The translations under genes were made by a program, and so were the position numbers. Shown one piece after another: positions 1-8,698 of a stretch of 33,054 nt of DNA (within the stretch, counting starts at the first letter, position 1; every line of letters begins with the position of its first letter). Source of the stretch: CAZDAW01 sp964503685 (GTDB lineage Bacteria; Chloroflexota; Anaerolineae; Anaerolineales; Anaerolineaceae); NCBI GenBank assembly GCA_964503685.1, contig CAZDAW010000032.1, positions 1 to 33,054 on the forward strand. Direction: 5' to 3'. The notes beneath the pieces were generated by a model, which had not been told where the DNA came from, did not search any database, and was given only the letters and a program-made list of their open reading frames with translations.

Positions 1-13
1 ATTAAATACTGAG

Positions 14-87
14 CGCCCCCGCCGAGATTCGAACTCGGAACCTACTGATTCGAAGTCAGGCACTCTGTCCAATTGAGCTACGAGGGC
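14..87 (-). tRNA. tRNA-Arg (anticodon UCG)
   Basis: Read on the minus strand, the sequence folds as a complete 74-nt cloverleaf. The acceptor arm GCCCTCG pairs with CGGGGGC (one G-U pair) and the discriminator base is G. The T-arm carries the usual GTTCGAATC loop. The anticodon loop is CTTCGAA, giving anticodon TCG, so it should read arginine CGA and related CGN codons. The closing pair of the anticodon stem is a C-U mismatch, which is mild. CCA is not encoded. Its terminator would lie beyond the left edge of the window. Confidence 0.95.
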
Positions 88-98
88 GTACTTTTAAA

Positions 99-127
99 AT
101 TATACCGCAATCTTATTGAGTTGGTAA
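99..127 (-). promoter_or_regulatory. Promoter of tRNA-Arg
   Basis: On the minus strand, TTACCA (122-127), a 17-nt spacer and a perfect TATAAT (99-104) predict a start near position 92, about five bases before the mature tRNA 5' end. The upstream half of the promoter lies inside the last codons of the serine hydrolase gene that ends at 113. Confidence 0.65.
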
Positions 128-1603
128 GTTGTAATAGTTATAGATTGCCGATGAAATCTTGGTGACCATGTTGTTGACCGGTTCCCAAACCAATTGCACA
201 GGATGGTAGAGGAAGACGCACAGGATGTAGTTGCCGCCCGGCGTATAGACAATGCCGGTATCGGCGATGCTGTGGATGACGCCATCCAGGCTGGTGACCC
301 AGCCGTGCTTGTGGGCGATCTGCGTCCCTTCAGGGACGCCAGCTTGAAGCAGCACGGCAATTTTGTTGCGCGCCAGGTAGGTGATCATCGATTGGCATTT
401 GGATTGGGTGAAGTCGCCGGGGAAGACGGCGGCCAATGCGCCGCCTCCGTTGAGCGAGCACTGGTAGATGTCTTCCAGCAGCATTCCCATGTCCAAGGCC
501 GTGGTCTGGTTGTAGATATCCGGGTCGGTAAAGACATCGGTGCGCTGGTTGGCGGGGGTGGAGAATTTTTGCAAGAGGGGCGCCCCAACATAAAAGTACC
601 CGGCCAGGAAGGTATTGGTCAGGCCAAGGGCTTGCATATCCTTGGTCACTTCAAGTGGGCCGCGTTCGGGGGAGATGAGTCTCTGCATCAGGGTGTCGGT
701 CGGGCCATTTTCTGAGCGTTCAATCATCAGCTCGATCAAATCTTCGATTTCGGGTGTGATCGGTTCTTTAATACGGCGAAATGCGGATACCATGACGGGG
801 ATTTTGATCGTGCTGGCCGCAGTGAAAGCGATATCCGGCTGGGTGGAAAGGTAGTTTCCTTGCTGGTAAGCAAAGTGCAATTCTTCCAACGTTTGCAGGT
901 CGTAGAGGTAAATTTCGGCGAGGCCGTCATAATTTGCCAGATCCATGATCTGCTGGATGAGGATTTTCAGATTCTCGAAGGACGGACGCGGCGGCGAGGT
1001 TACCTGAAAAGTCAGGTTAACCTGGCGCTGGGTGGGCGAGCGAAGCGCATCGCTGATGAGGACAACGGCTCGATCAATATCCAGGGTTAACCCGGATTGT
1101 CCTTTTTCGAAGTTGATACTGCCGGCTACAGGAATGGCTGCCACAGGCGGCTGATCGTAACGGGCGGCAATTTCGTTGATCAGGTAGGAGCGCAAACGCT
1201 CTTCAGATATTTTGGCGCTCAAAGGAATATCGGCGGCGGCCTCCGGACGGTTCCACAGGTAATCCCAGAATCCGGCCCAAAAAGATTTGTTCGATCGCTG
1301 TATATCAGCGGCGGCCAGCATGCTTTCTGTGTTCAGTTCGAATCCGGCAACTGATGGTTTCATCTGAATGACTGCCTGCCCGTAGATTAATTCAACCGGC
1401 GTGGAATAGACTTGCAACAATCGTTCAGCGACCTGGGTGCGGTCCAGATTACCGACGGGGATGCCGGCAATGGTCATGTTCGCAGAGTAAGTTGAACGAA
1501 TACGACTGAAACGGACAAGCTGAAAGGCGGTTAAAATGACTGCCCCGACCAGAAGGACGATGGATATCCAGCGCAGGGCAGGAAATTGACTTCGTTTTCT
1601 CAC
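113..1603 (-). CDS. Membrane-anchored class A beta-lactamase-like serine hydrolase
   Basis: The protein has 496 aa. A basic N-terminus and one membrane helix (about residues 11-31) precede a region at about 43-200 that resembles the YoaR/VanW-type putative peptidoglycan-binding domain. The C-terminal half is a penicillin-binding/beta-lactamase fold with all three active-site boxes in order: S264-T-I-K267, S297-E-N299 and K432-H433-G434, where many class A enzymes have KTG or KSG. This suggests a cell-wall-facing serine hydrolase acting outside the membrane. True beta-lactamase activity is not implied, since many such proteins are uncharacterised. The start is GTG at 1603, preceded by an AGGA ribosome site with 6-nt spacing. 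The gene is divergent from the AI-2E gene at 1731, and its last codons hold the tRNA-Arg promoter. Confidence 0.85.
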   Translation of the reverse strand: MRKRSQFPALRWISIVLLVGAVILTAFQLVRFSRIRSTYSANMTIAGIPVGNLDRTQVAERLLQVYSTPVELIYGQAVIQMKPSVAGFELNTESMLAAADIQRSNKSFWAGFWDYLWNRPEAAADIPLSAKISEERLRSYLINEIAARYDQPPVAAIPVAGSINFEKGQSGLTLDIDRAVVLISDALRSPTQRQVNLTFQVTSPPRPSFENLKILIQQIMDLANYDGLAEIYLYDLQTLEELHFAYQQGNYLSTQPDIAFTAASTIKIPVMVSAFRRIKEPITPEIEDLIELMIERSENGPTDTLMQRLISPERGPLEVTKDMQALGLTNTFLAGYFYVGAPLLQKFSTPANQRTDVFTDPDIYNQTTALDMGMLLEDIYQCSLNGGGALAAVFPGDFTQSKCQSMITYLARNKIAVLLQAGVPEGTQIAHKHGWVTSLDGVIHSIADTGIVYTPGGNYILCVFLYHPVQLVWEPVNNMVTKISSAIYNYYNLPTQ

Positions 1604-1695
1604 ATTATGTCCTGTTTAATAATTTTATCTTTGTAGTGATTTTACCAGATAATGATGAATTTAGAATTAAGAAAGCAGAGATTGAATATCCCGGA

Positions 1696-1724
1696 TTGCG
1701 CTTTTTATTCATTCCAGCTAGAAT
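1696..1724 (+). promoter_or_regulatory. Promoter of the first AI-2E gene, predicted leaderless
   Basis: TTGCGC (1696-1701), a 17-nt spacer and TAGAAT (1719-1724) form a good housekeeping promoter. Only six bases separate the -10 box from the ATG at 1731, so transcription should begin at or next to the start codon. No Shine-Dalgarno sequence is present. Confidence 0.6.
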
Positions 1725-1730
1725 AAAGCT

Positions 1731-2909
1731 ATGGAAATTCCCCGTCCCCGATGGTCTTCTGATACGAAACGGATGGTTTTCATCTGTATTGCGGTCGTCG
1801 CTGCGTATCTGATCTATAAGTTCAGTTCTGTAATACCGCCCGTGATACTGGCGATTATTCTGGCGTTTGTATTAACCCCGATTGTCAACAAAATACAGGC
1901 GCGTTTTAAATGGCGGCGGGTGTTCGTGGTTCTTGTTGTCTATCTGATAATGATTTTACTGGTGGTTGCGCTGCTGATGCTCATTATCCCAATGTTGATA
2001 GAACAGGCGCGGATTGTGATATTGGATTCACAGATGCTTATCCGTCAGGCGGCCACATTGTTCGATTATTCTTTTACCATTGGCGGATTTACAATCAACG
2101 GCCAACAACTATTTCAAGAATTGAGCGGGATGTTGCGCAACAGCGTTGCTCCGGCATTTAGCCGCACGATTGTTTTATTGGCAGATATCATTTCAGGGCT
2201 CATCTGGATTATCTTTATTCTTATTATTTCGTTTTATCTGGTCAAGGATAGTGATGCGCTGCAAAAGTGGCTCGAGTCGCTTCCACCTCCTGGTTACCTG
2301 GAAGATTATCAAACCCTTCGGTCAAGGATCAATACCATCTGGAGTTCCTTTTTTCGCGGACAATTGCTTCTCTCTTTTGTTGTAGCGGTTACTATAACTT
2401 TGATTAACCTGATAATCGGTTTGCCATTTGCGTTGTTGCTGGGCGTTTTTGCCGGTATGTTGGAGTTTATGCCCAGTGTAGGACATGGCATCTATCTGGT
2501 AATGGCATCTGTTGTGGCGCTTTTTGGCGGTTCGAGCTGGCTTCCTATTCCAAACTGGGCGATGCTCATCATTGTAATAACTGTGCACATCGTTTTTACC
2601 CAATTTGATTTAAATTATCTGATTCCCCGGATCATTGGCCAGAGTGTTCATTTACCACCTGTTGTGGTCATTCTGGGAATTATTGTCGGAGCAGCGCTGG
2701 CGGGCGTACTGGGGGTCGTTTTGGCGGCGCCAACCATTGCTTCTTTACGGGTGATTATCGGGTACATCTATTGCAGGCTGTTTGATCTGGAACCCTTCAG
2801 GGAAGGTGTGATCAGTCCGCTTCCGCCGCCCAATGTTCGGTGGTGGCGAAAGACCAACCGCCCAAAGGAAGGTCAGGCGCTTTTTAAGACGAGTGGAAAG
2901 AATGATTGA
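1731..2909 (+). CDS. AI-2E family transporter (first copy)
   Basis: This 392-aa polytopic membrane protein has the AI-2E/PerM layout: two N-terminal helices, a third helix before an extracytoplasmic loop (about residues 85-145), then a block of C-terminal helices. A family-typical stretch around residues 203-245 (FFRGQ, then GLPFALLLGVFAGMLEFMP) and the later PPVVVILGIIVGAALAG stretch near the C-terminus support the family call. The members export or exchange various small solutes, including sodium/proton exchange, so the name does not prove transport of autoinducer-2. The start lies six bases after a -10 box. The last eight bases overlap the next gene, a second AI-2E protein, so the pair is co-transcribed and probably arose by tandem duplication. 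Confidence 0.88.
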   Translation: MEIPRPRWSSDTKRMVFICIAVVAAYLIYKFSSVIPPVILAIILAFVLTPIVNKIQARFKWRRVFVVLVVYLIMILLVVALLMLIIPMLIEQARIVILDSQMLIRQAATLFDYSFTIGGFTINGQQLFQELSGMLRNSVAPAFSRTIVLLADIISGLIWIIFILIISFYLVKDSDALQKWLESLPPPGYLEDYQTLRSRINTIWSSFFRGQLLLSFVVAVTITLINLIIGLPFALLLGVFAGMLEFMPSVGHGIYLVMASVVALFGGSSWLPIPNWAMLIIVITVHIVFTQFDLNYLIPRIIGQSVHLPPVVVILGIIVGAALAGVLGVVLAAPTIASLRVIIGYIYCRLFDLEPFREGVISPLPPPNVRWWRKTNRPKEGQALFKTSGKND

Positions 2910-4158
2910 GCCCAAACCAAACACATCACCGCATTGGAGTGTTACGGCCAAACTCGTTGTGGCCTTAACGATCATGGTCATTTCGGCATGGCTGCTGCTG
3001 AGTTTCCGCAGCTTCTGGGCGCCTATCATCATGGTATTGATTCTTTCATACTTCTTTTATCCGATCATTTCACGAATTCAAAAATGGCTCAAAATACCCT
3101 GGAGACTGGCTGTCAGTTTATTCTTTGTTTTCATCGTCGTTATTTTATTGGGGTTATTAACCTGGGGTGGGCTCTCATTATTTACCCCGCTGCAAAACCT
3201 GATCGCGCTGTTACAGAAAGCAATCAAGACTTTACCTGAATTTATCAACCAATTTTCCACTCAGGTTTATCAGTTTGGGCCATTCCAATTTGACATAGGA
3301 AATCTGGATTTACCGGCGATCAGTTCGCAGGTTCTCAATACTGTGGAACCCTTACTGAGGCAGATTGGGACCCTCGTCGGACAGGTGGCTTCCGGCGCGG
3401 CAAGTCTTTTGGGATGGGTGGCCTTTACGCTGGCTGTTTCATATTTCATTCTGGCAGGGTCAGAGGGTATTCGCGGCAGAATGATTCATTTTGAAATCCC
3501 GGGCTATGCTGAGGACTTTCGTATTTTAGGCAGGGAAACGGGAAAAATCTGGGGCGGCTTTTTGCGCGGCCAACTGGTTATTGTGTTAATAACAATTGTC
3601 GTCTATTCGATTTTATTATCAATATTAGGTGTGCGCTATGCGGTCGGGTTGGCGATTATGGCCGGGGTGGCAAGATTTGTTCCATACCTGGGCCCGTGGA
3701 TCACCTGGATTGTTTATGCTCTGGTGTCGTATTTTCAGGGTACTACGTTGTTTGGGGTTTCTCCCTGGTTATATGTAGCAATCGTGCTGGGCTTTTCGGT
3801 TTTAACAGATACCATTCTGGACAATCTCGTTGCCACGCAGATTATGGCCGAATATGTTCAGGTACATCCGGCGGCAGTGCTGGTGGGCGCATTGATCGCT
3901 GCCCAGTTATTGGGGATTATTGGCATTGTTGTGGCGGCGCCATTTTTGGCGACCATTAAATTACTTCTCCAATATACGATGCGAAAGATGTTTGATCTGG
4001 ACCCCTGGGAAGGAATGGTTAATCAGCGGGCAAAAGCCCCCGGTTTTCGGGAGACAATGCGCCAATTGTATGCGGAAATAAAAAAAATTTGGTTTTCAAT
4101 GCAAAAGGCATTTAAAAATCTGACAAAATGGATTCGTCAACCTACCCTCAGAAAATGA
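2902..4158 (+). CDS. AI-2E family transporter (second copy)
   Basis: This is a 418-aa paralogue of the upstream gene with the same topology. It has early helices at about residues 15-60, a soluble loop, the FLRGQLVIV and VARFVPYLGPW stretches mid-protein and the PAAVLVGALIAAQLLGIIG helix near the end. Both copies share an M/L-FDL-(E/D)PW/F motif close to the C-terminus, followed here by a basic amphipathic tail. I take the ATG at 2902, which overlaps the upstream stop codon and has a purine-rich GTGGAAAG just before it. A longer reading from 2833 would overlap the previous gene by 77 bases and lacks support. The substrate is unknown. Possibly the two proteins form a heteromer. Confidence 0.88.
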   Translation: MIEPKPNTSPHWSVTAKLVVALTIMVISAWLLLSFRSFWAPIIMVLILSYFFYPIISRIQKWLKIPWRLAVSLFFVFIVVILLGLLTWGGLSLFTPLQNLIALLQKAIKTLPEFINQFSTQVYQFGPFQFDIGNLDLPAISSQVLNTVEPLLRQIGTLVGQVASGAASLLGWVAFTLAVSYFILAGSEGIRGRMIHFEIPGYAEDFRILGRETGKIWGGFLRGQLVIVLITIVVYSILLSILGVRYAVGLAIMAGVARFVPYLGPWITWIVYALVSYFQGTTLFGVSPWLYVAIVLGFSVLTDTILDNLVATQIMAEYVQVHPAAVLVGALIAAQLLGIIGIVVAAPFLATIKLLLQYTMRKMFDLDPWEGMVNQRAKAPGFRETMRQLYAEIKKIWFSMQKAFKNLTKWIRQPTLRK

Positions 4159-4272
4159 ATTGTTGAGATGTCAAGCGAAAATGGTGCGGATGTTGTATAC
4201 TATAGATTAGATAGAATTGGACTTTTCGTATCAGATAATCGATGAATTTGAAAGGATAAATTGGAGGCAATC

Positions 4273-4458
4273 ATGTCTAATAACCCCCCAGAACCCAAGA
4301 CACAAACACTGGCTGAAACAGATAACTTCATTGCCTGGCGGGCTGACGAACCGGATGGCGAAATCACCTATCACATTGAGTTAAGTAATGTGACTCTGCA
4401 TTTCTTTGAAGAGGAATGGGAAGAATTTCTTGATCTGGCGCGCTCACTTTTAAAGTGA
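4273..4458 (+). CDS. Small acidic conserved hypothetical protein
   Basis: This 61-aa soluble protein is acidic, with a C-terminal Glu/Trp-rich segment (FFEEEWEEFLDLA) that looks like an amphipathic helix, preceded by a beta-rich part (YHIELSNVTLHFF). I do not recognise a named family; the style is that of small conserved proteins of the phylum. The ATG at 4273 has a near-perfect TTGGAGG site starting 12 bases upstream, which makes it preferable to the TTG at 4261. It follows the AI-2E pair by 114 bases and is closed by a strong terminator 22 bases after its stop, so it is probably expressed on its own or as the end of that operon. Confidence 0.75.
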   Translation: MSNNPPEPKTQTLAETDNFIAWRADEPDGEITYHIELSNVTLHFFEEEWEEFLDLARSLLK

Positions 4459-4480
4459 TTTAGGGTAGCATACCCTTAAA

Positions 4481-4517
4481 AACAACGGCCTTGTTGATTA
4501 AAGGTCGTTGTTTTTTT
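4481..4517 (+). terminator. Rho-independent terminator, probably bidirectional
   Basis: A 12-bp stem (4481-4492 with 4501-4512, one G-U pair) and an 8-nt loop are followed by seven T's (4511-4517). On the opposite strand the same hairpin is followed by five T's, so it can also end transcription of the membrane-protein gene coming from the right. Confidence 0.88.
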
Positions 4518-4538
4518 GTTCAAAATGAGGTTCAAGGG

Positions 4539-4913
4539 TCAACTATTTTTCAATGCGTCTCTGAACAATATGCTCAATACAAGGCTGATGACTGTTACTA
4601 CCAGCGAGCCAAAGAATGCATGAATAAATCCATCAACCGTGAAACCGATTTCCCAAAACTGACCCACCCAACCTGCCAGGACGAATAATCCGGTGTTGAT
4701 GATGAGTGTAAATAGGCCTAATGTGAGAATGATCAGAGGGCAGGTAAGCATTTTGACTAATGGACGCAGTAGTGCATTGATCAGGCCAAATATTAGCGCC
4801 AATAGAATGATTGCAACCACCGAAGTATCTTGCGCATGAATGCCGGGAACAACTGTGATTGCAGCATAGATGGCGATTGCATACATACCCCAGCGGACAA
4901 GTATCTTCTTCAT
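4539..4913 (-). CDS. YvlD-like four-helix membrane protein (phage_holin_4_2 family)
   Basis: The 124-aa protein is almost entirely four membrane helices. The conserved core ALIFGLINALLRPLVKMLTCP, with a basic residue after the short turn, followed by GLFTLIINTGLF, is typical of the family that Pfam calls phage holin 4_2. Chromosomal members such as Bacillus YvlD are membrane proteins of unknown function often linked to envelope stress, and no phage genes are near. The ATG at 4913 has an AAAGGAAA ribosome site lying inside the end of the GNAT gene, one base upstream, so the two are translationally coupled. Confidence 0.85.
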   Translation of the reverse strand: MKKILVRWGMYAIAIYAAITVVPGIHAQDTSVVAIILLALIFGLINALLRPLVKMLTCPLIILTLGLFTLIINTGLFVLAGWVGQFWEIGFTVDGFIHAFFGSLVVTVISLVLSILFRDALKNS

Positions 4914-4914
4914 G

Positions 4915-5886
4915 TTATTTCCTTTCGGGTAATGTTTTTTCCATCCAAATCAATGTGTGGACGGGGTTGAAATTGACGAATTGAAGAGCCTTGATGGCGC
5001 GGCTGGCTGGGTAGTTTAATGAGAGTGGGCGATGTTTAAATAGCTTTTGCCTGACATACGGTATGAGCGATTGAATGGCGGTGTTTTCGTATTTGGGCAG
5101 AGTAGCCAGCCAGAGGTTATCGGCGTGGACGTGGGTTGGCTGCCAGGTCAATACGCCGATAAGCCTGCTGTCAATATAGGCTGACCATTGGGTTGTATTA
5201 TCGTCGTTGACGAACTTGAGGATAGTATTCAGAATACCTGGTTTGAGTCTTTCTGGTTGGATGGGAAGGTTCCAGGAAACTTCGGGGGGGTAAATTTCTT
5301 CCAGCCAGGCTAATTGCTGCGCCCAATCGCTTGAACGACGAGTGCAGATCTTGACGCCTGAAGGCATGGCATTTTGGACCAGGTCTGGGTTGCTGATCCA
5401 GGTAGTGCGCCTGGCGCGCTCGATAAAACCCAGGCTTTGATATAAATGGGTGGCAGCCGGATTGTCTTCGCGCACCTGTAACCAGACAGCAGAAGCTCCT
5501 TTATCCCTGGCTTTTTCAATTGCAGCGCTGGTAAGGGCATATCCGATGCCGCGACCACGATATTCCGCCTTAACGGCCACATTGGCAATGAGAAATATCT
5601 TTTGTTTTTGTTTGGCGAGGGGTATGAGGGTGAGATTACCAATAATCGTTTCGCCTTCTTCCCAGACAAAGCCGCTGCCCGGAAAACGATTTGAATCCAA
5701 TATGGGTTCCCAGGGTAACGATTCCATTTCACGGGCGGCTTTTCGCATCTGGCGTAAATATTCACGCCCGTCTTCGTCCAGAGTACGCGCAAAACACTCT
5801 TCAATCAGATCGGCGATATGATATAGGTCTCGTCGGGCGTCAGTTGGCCGGATATGTTTGTGTTTATCAATTGCTAAAACGGCCAT
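4915..5886 (-). CDS. GNAT family N-acetyltransferase
   Basis: This 323-aa protein has a clear GNAT acetyl-CoA-binding core at about residues 95-155: beta-4 IANVAVKAEYRGRGIGYAL carries the R-G-R-G-I-G pyrophosphate loop, and DNPAATHLYQSLGF is the family's motif B. About 150 further residues follow, looking like a second, degenerate GNAT half (an IGVL-W strand and a final NF-P end), as in tandem-GNAT proteins. The acceptor substrate is not predictable. The ATG at 5886 follows a weak GGGGTG site by two bases, so the start is less certain than the family. The gene is divergent from clpC across a 181-bp AT-rich spacer. Confidence 0.85.
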   Translation of the reverse strand: MAVLAIDKHKHIRPTDARRDLYHIADLIEECFARTLDEDGREYLRQMRKAAREMESLPWEPILDSNRFPGSGFVWEEGETIIGNLTLIPLAKQKQKIFLIANVAVKAEYRGRGIGYALTSAAIEKARDKGASAVWLQVREDNPAATHLYQSLGFIERARRTTWISNPDLVQNAMPSGVKICTRRSSDWAQQLAWLEEIYPPEVSWNLPIQPERLKPGILNTILKFVNDDNTTQWSAYIDSRLIGVLTWQPTHVHADNLWLATLPKYENTAIQSLIPYVRQKLFKHRPLSLNYPASRAIKALQFVNFNPVHTLIWMEKTLPERK

Positions 5887-6020
5887 AACACCCCGGCTGA
5901 AAATTTGATGAGAAGGGAAACATTCTACTTAATATTTTACCACTGGAATAATTCTCTTAAATATGCTATTGTCGTATATATTATTCTTATAATTAATTAG
6001 CGCATTGTATATTCTTGTAA

Positions 6021-6029
6021 TGATATAAT
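6021..6029 (+). promoter_or_regulatory. Extended -10 promoter upstream of clpC
   Basis: TGATATAAT is a perfect extended -10 element (TG, one base, TATAAT at 6024-6029). No good -35 box lies at the proper spacing, as is common with extended -10 promoters. Transcription would start near 6036, leaving a leader of about 30 nt. No CIRCE inverted repeat (HrcA operator) is seen. Confidence 0.6.
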
Positions 6030-6067
6030 CCTGTGAAGTTGTTTAGCCTGAAAGGTAGGTGAAGATT

Positions 6068-8563
6068 ATGATGAGATTTGACCGCTTTACGGAGCGGGCG
6101 CAGGAAGCAGCACAAAGAGCTGCTGAAATAATTCAACGATATGGTCATAATCAAATTGACACAGAACATATTTTGTTGGCTTTGATCGAACAACCCAAAG
6201 GGGTAATACCTCAAGTATTGGAATATTTAAAGGTGGATTCCGAGGCTCTGGTAGATCGGCTGGATTATATTCTGCGCACCAGCCCCAAAGCGAATATTTT
6301 TGGGGGCGGCGCAGGGCAGATATTTATTACGCCGCGAGTCAAACGGATCATTGATCAAGCGAATGAAGAAGCGAATCGGTTGAAGGATGAGTATATATCA
6401 ACGGAACATCTTTTCCTGGCGATTTTAACTGAAAAAAACACGCCGGCTTCACGGTTGTTGGAAGGAGTTGGAGTCACCCGCGATCGCGTTTATGAGGCCA
6501 TTGCCCAGGTGCGCGGCGGCCAGCGCGTCACTGATCCACAGGCCGAAACGCGTTATCGGACGCTTGAAAAGTATTCGCGTGACCTGACGCTGATGGCGCG
6601 TGAAGGCAAGCTGGACCCTGTCATTGGACGGGATAATGAAATCTTACGTGTGATGCAGGTTCTATCCCGGCGCACAAAAAATAATCCGGTATTGATAGGC
6701 GAGGCAGGCGTAGGTAAAACGGCCATCGTTGAAGGTCTGGCGCAGAAAATTGCGATCAATGATGTCCCGGAGATATTGATAGGAAAAAAGGTGATTGCGC
6801 TTGACCTGGGTGGAATGATAGCGGGTTCGCGTTTTCGCGGTGAGTTCGAAGAGCGGCTAAAAGCTACGATTGAAGAAATTCAACGCTCGGAAGGCGAGAT
6901 TATTCTGTTCATTGATGAACTGCACACGGTGGTTGGGGCAGGAGCTGCCCAGGGTGCGATGGATGCTTCGAACATGTTAAAACCTGCTCTGGCGCGAGGT
7001 GAGCTGCAATGTGTGGGAGCAACAACACTGGATGAATATCAAAAGCACATCGAAAAAGATGCGGCGCTCGAACGACGTTTTGCTCCTGTGTTTGTCGATG
7101 AGCCCAGTGTCGATGATACGATCAAAATGTTGATGGGTTTGCGCGATCGTTATGAGGCGCATCATAAAGTACATTTTTCAGATGAGGCGCTGGTTGCAGC
7201 AGCGCGTCTTTCTTCGAGGTATGTGACCGACAGGCATTTGCCTGATAAAGCAATTGACTTAATGGATGAAGCAGCGGCGAAGTTGCGGGTGGCTCTTTAT
7301 TCGATGCCGCCGGAGTTGAAGATGCTTAAGAGTGAGATAGACCGCCTCTCAGCGGAGGAAGAACAGGCGGGGATCGAACGCGATTATGAGCGTGCGGCAA
7401 CAAAGAAAGCCGAGCGCCTGCGCATCGAGAGTGAATTCAATGAGCAGCGCGACAAATGGGAAGAAGAGCATAAACTCGATGAGGTCGTTGATGTTGATGA
7501 TATTGCCGAAGTCGTTGGGCAATGGACGGGTATTCCTGTTAACCAAATGATGGAAACTGAAGCCGAAAAGTTATTACACATGGAAGATCGTTTGCATGAA
7601 CGGATCATTGGTCAGGAAGAAGCGATACAAGCCATTTCGGATGCAATTCGCCGCGCCCGGTCTGGCATGAAAGATCCGCGCCGTCCCATCGGTTCGTTTA
7701 TTTTCATTGGGCCCTCGGGTGTAGGTAAAACCGAGCTGGCCAAAGCGCTGGCAGATTTTATGTTTGGGGATGAAGAAGCCATGGTGCGGCTGGATATGAG
7801 CGAGTATCGCGAACAGCATACAGCGTCGCGTTTGTTCGGAGCGCCGCCCGGTTATGTTGGATATGAAGAAGGTGGGCAGTTGACTGAAGCAGTCCGTCGT
7901 CGTCCATACCGGGTCATCTTGTTCGATGAAATTGAGAAAGCGCACCCTGAAGTGTGGAATTCTCTACTGCAAATTCTGGATGATGGGCGTTTGACGGATG
8001 GACAAGGGCGGGTGGTTGATTTCCGCAATACCGTATTGATCATGACCAGCAACCTTGGCACCGAATTCATCCGTAAGGCAGGCACATTGGGTTTCCTGCA
8101 AAAATCCGGAATGGATAGTGAGGAAAGGGAAGCGGAACAGAAGATCGAAAAAGCTCTCAAAAGCACTTTCCGCCCGGAGTTTTTGAACCGGATCGATGAA
8201 ATTGTCATCTTCTCGCCGCTTTCTCTGGAGCAAATGTACAACATTGTCGATTTGCAGATGAAAGAAATACAGGCTCGCTTGCAGGAATCCGGTTTGACCG
8301 TTGAACTCACCGCCGCTGCCCGTGAGTGGATTGCGAAAGAAGGCTATGATTCTGATTTCGGCGCCCGACCACTTCGCCGCGCCATACAGAAATTTATTGA
8401 AAGCCCACTCTCTATTCGTATTCTGGCGGGTGAATTCCACGAAAAGCAAAAAATTTTGGTAGATGTTGATCCAGAAAAGAACAGTTTGATATTTCTTTCT
8501 GACAAAACGGAAACCGACAAGAAAGTAAAGAAAGTCACGATAGAAACGCAGGCCGATATTTAA
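6068..8563 (+). CDS. clpC: ATP-dependent Clp protease ATPase subunit ClpC
   Basis: This 831-aa Hsp100 unfoldase feeds substrates to the ClpP peptidase in the cytoplasm. Domains in order: two Clp N-terminal repeats (about residues 2-145); AAA module 1 with Walker A GEAGVGKTA (about 211-219) and Walker B IILFIDELH; a UVR-type coiled middle segment (about 415-470); AAA module 2 with Walker A GPSGVGKTE (about 547-555) and Walker B VILFDEIEKAH; and a C-terminal D2-small domain. The middle domain and length mark it as ClpC rather than ClpB or ClpA. The ATG at 6068 has AGGTAGG nine bases upstream; a GTG at 6059 overlaps that site and is unlikely. The partners clpP, mcsA/B and ctsR are not in the window. 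Confidence 0.96.
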   Translation: MMRFDRFTERAQEAAQRAAEIIQRYGHNQIDTEHILLALIEQPKGVIPQVLEYLKVDSEALVDRLDYILRTSPKANIFGGGAGQIFITPRVKRIIDQANEEANRLKDEYISTEHLFLAILTEKNTPASRLLEGVGVTRDRVYEAIAQVRGGQRVTDPQAETRYRTLEKYSRDLTLMAREGKLDPVIGRDNEILRVMQVLSRRTKNNPVLIGEAGVGKTAIVEGLAQKIAINDVPEILIGKKVIALDLGGMIAGSRFRGEFEERLKATIEEIQRSEGEIILFIDELHTVVGAGAAQGAMDASNMLKPALARGELQCVGATTLDEYQKHIEKDAALERRFAPVFVDEPSVDDTIKMLMGLRDRYEAHHKVHFSDEALVAAARLSSRYVTDRHLPDKAIDLMDEAAAKLRVALYSMPPELKMLKSEIDRLSAEEEQAGIERDYERAATKKAERLRIESEFNEQRDKWEEEHKLDEVVDVDDIAEVVGQWTGIPVNQMMETEAEKLLHMEDRLHERIIGQEEAIQAISDAIRRARSGMKDPRRPIGSFIFIGPSGVGKTELAKALADFMFGDEEAMVRLDMSEYREQHTASRLFGAPPGYVGYEEGGQLTEAVRRRPYRVILFDEIEKAHPEVWNSLLQILDDGRLTDGQGRVVDFRNTVLIMTSNLGTEFIRKAGTLGFLQKSGMDSEEREAEQKIEKALKSTFRPEFLNRIDEIVIFSPLSLEQMYNIVDLQMKEIQARLQESGLTVELTAAAREWIAKEGYDSDFGARPLRRAIQKFIESPLSIRILAGEFHEKQKILVDVDPEKNSLIFLSDKTETDKKVKKVTIETQADI

Positions 8564-8591
8564 TTGAGCATGATATGAATGGACTGTTTCA

Positions 8592-8615
8592 CGGGCGGGT
8601 CGCAAAACCCGCTCG
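8592..8615 (+). terminator. Possible terminator hairpin after clpC
   Basis: A GC-rich 9-bp stem (8592-8600 with 8607-8615, one G-U pair) and a six-base loop stand 28 bases after the clpC stop. The following sequence (TGTCGTTATATAT) is T-rich but lacks a clean T-run, so termination efficiency is doubtful. Confidence 0.4.
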
Positions 8616-8683
8616 TGTCGTTATATATAAGGTATTTCGGGTACCCTGATTCCCTTTGGAACTGATTTTAATTTTTTGTTTTA

Positions 8684-8692
8684 TGCTAAAAT
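8684..8692 (+). promoter_or_regulatory. Extended -10 promoter of the cNMP/PH gene, predicted leaderless
   Basis: TGCTAAAAT is an extended -10 element with TAAAAT at 8687-8692. Exactly six bases separate it from the ATG at 8699, so the transcript should start at the initiation codon. No Shine-Dalgarno sequence is present and no good -35 box is seen. Confidence 0.55.
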
Positions 8693-8698
8693 GGCGTT

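Noticed and set aside
194..715. Plus-strand ORF of 173 codons
   Set aside because: It is the mirror of the serine hydrolase coding sequence, has no ribosome site and no family-like sequence.
4539..4913. Prophage holin
   Set aside because: The family name includes holin, but chromosomal YvlD-type proteins are common, the gene is coupled to a GNAT gene, and no phage genes or attachment sites are nearby.
6000..6067. HrcA/CIRCE or CtsR operator before clpC
   Set aside because: No TTAGCACTC/GAGTGCTAA inverted repeat and no clear CtsR heptad repeat is visible.
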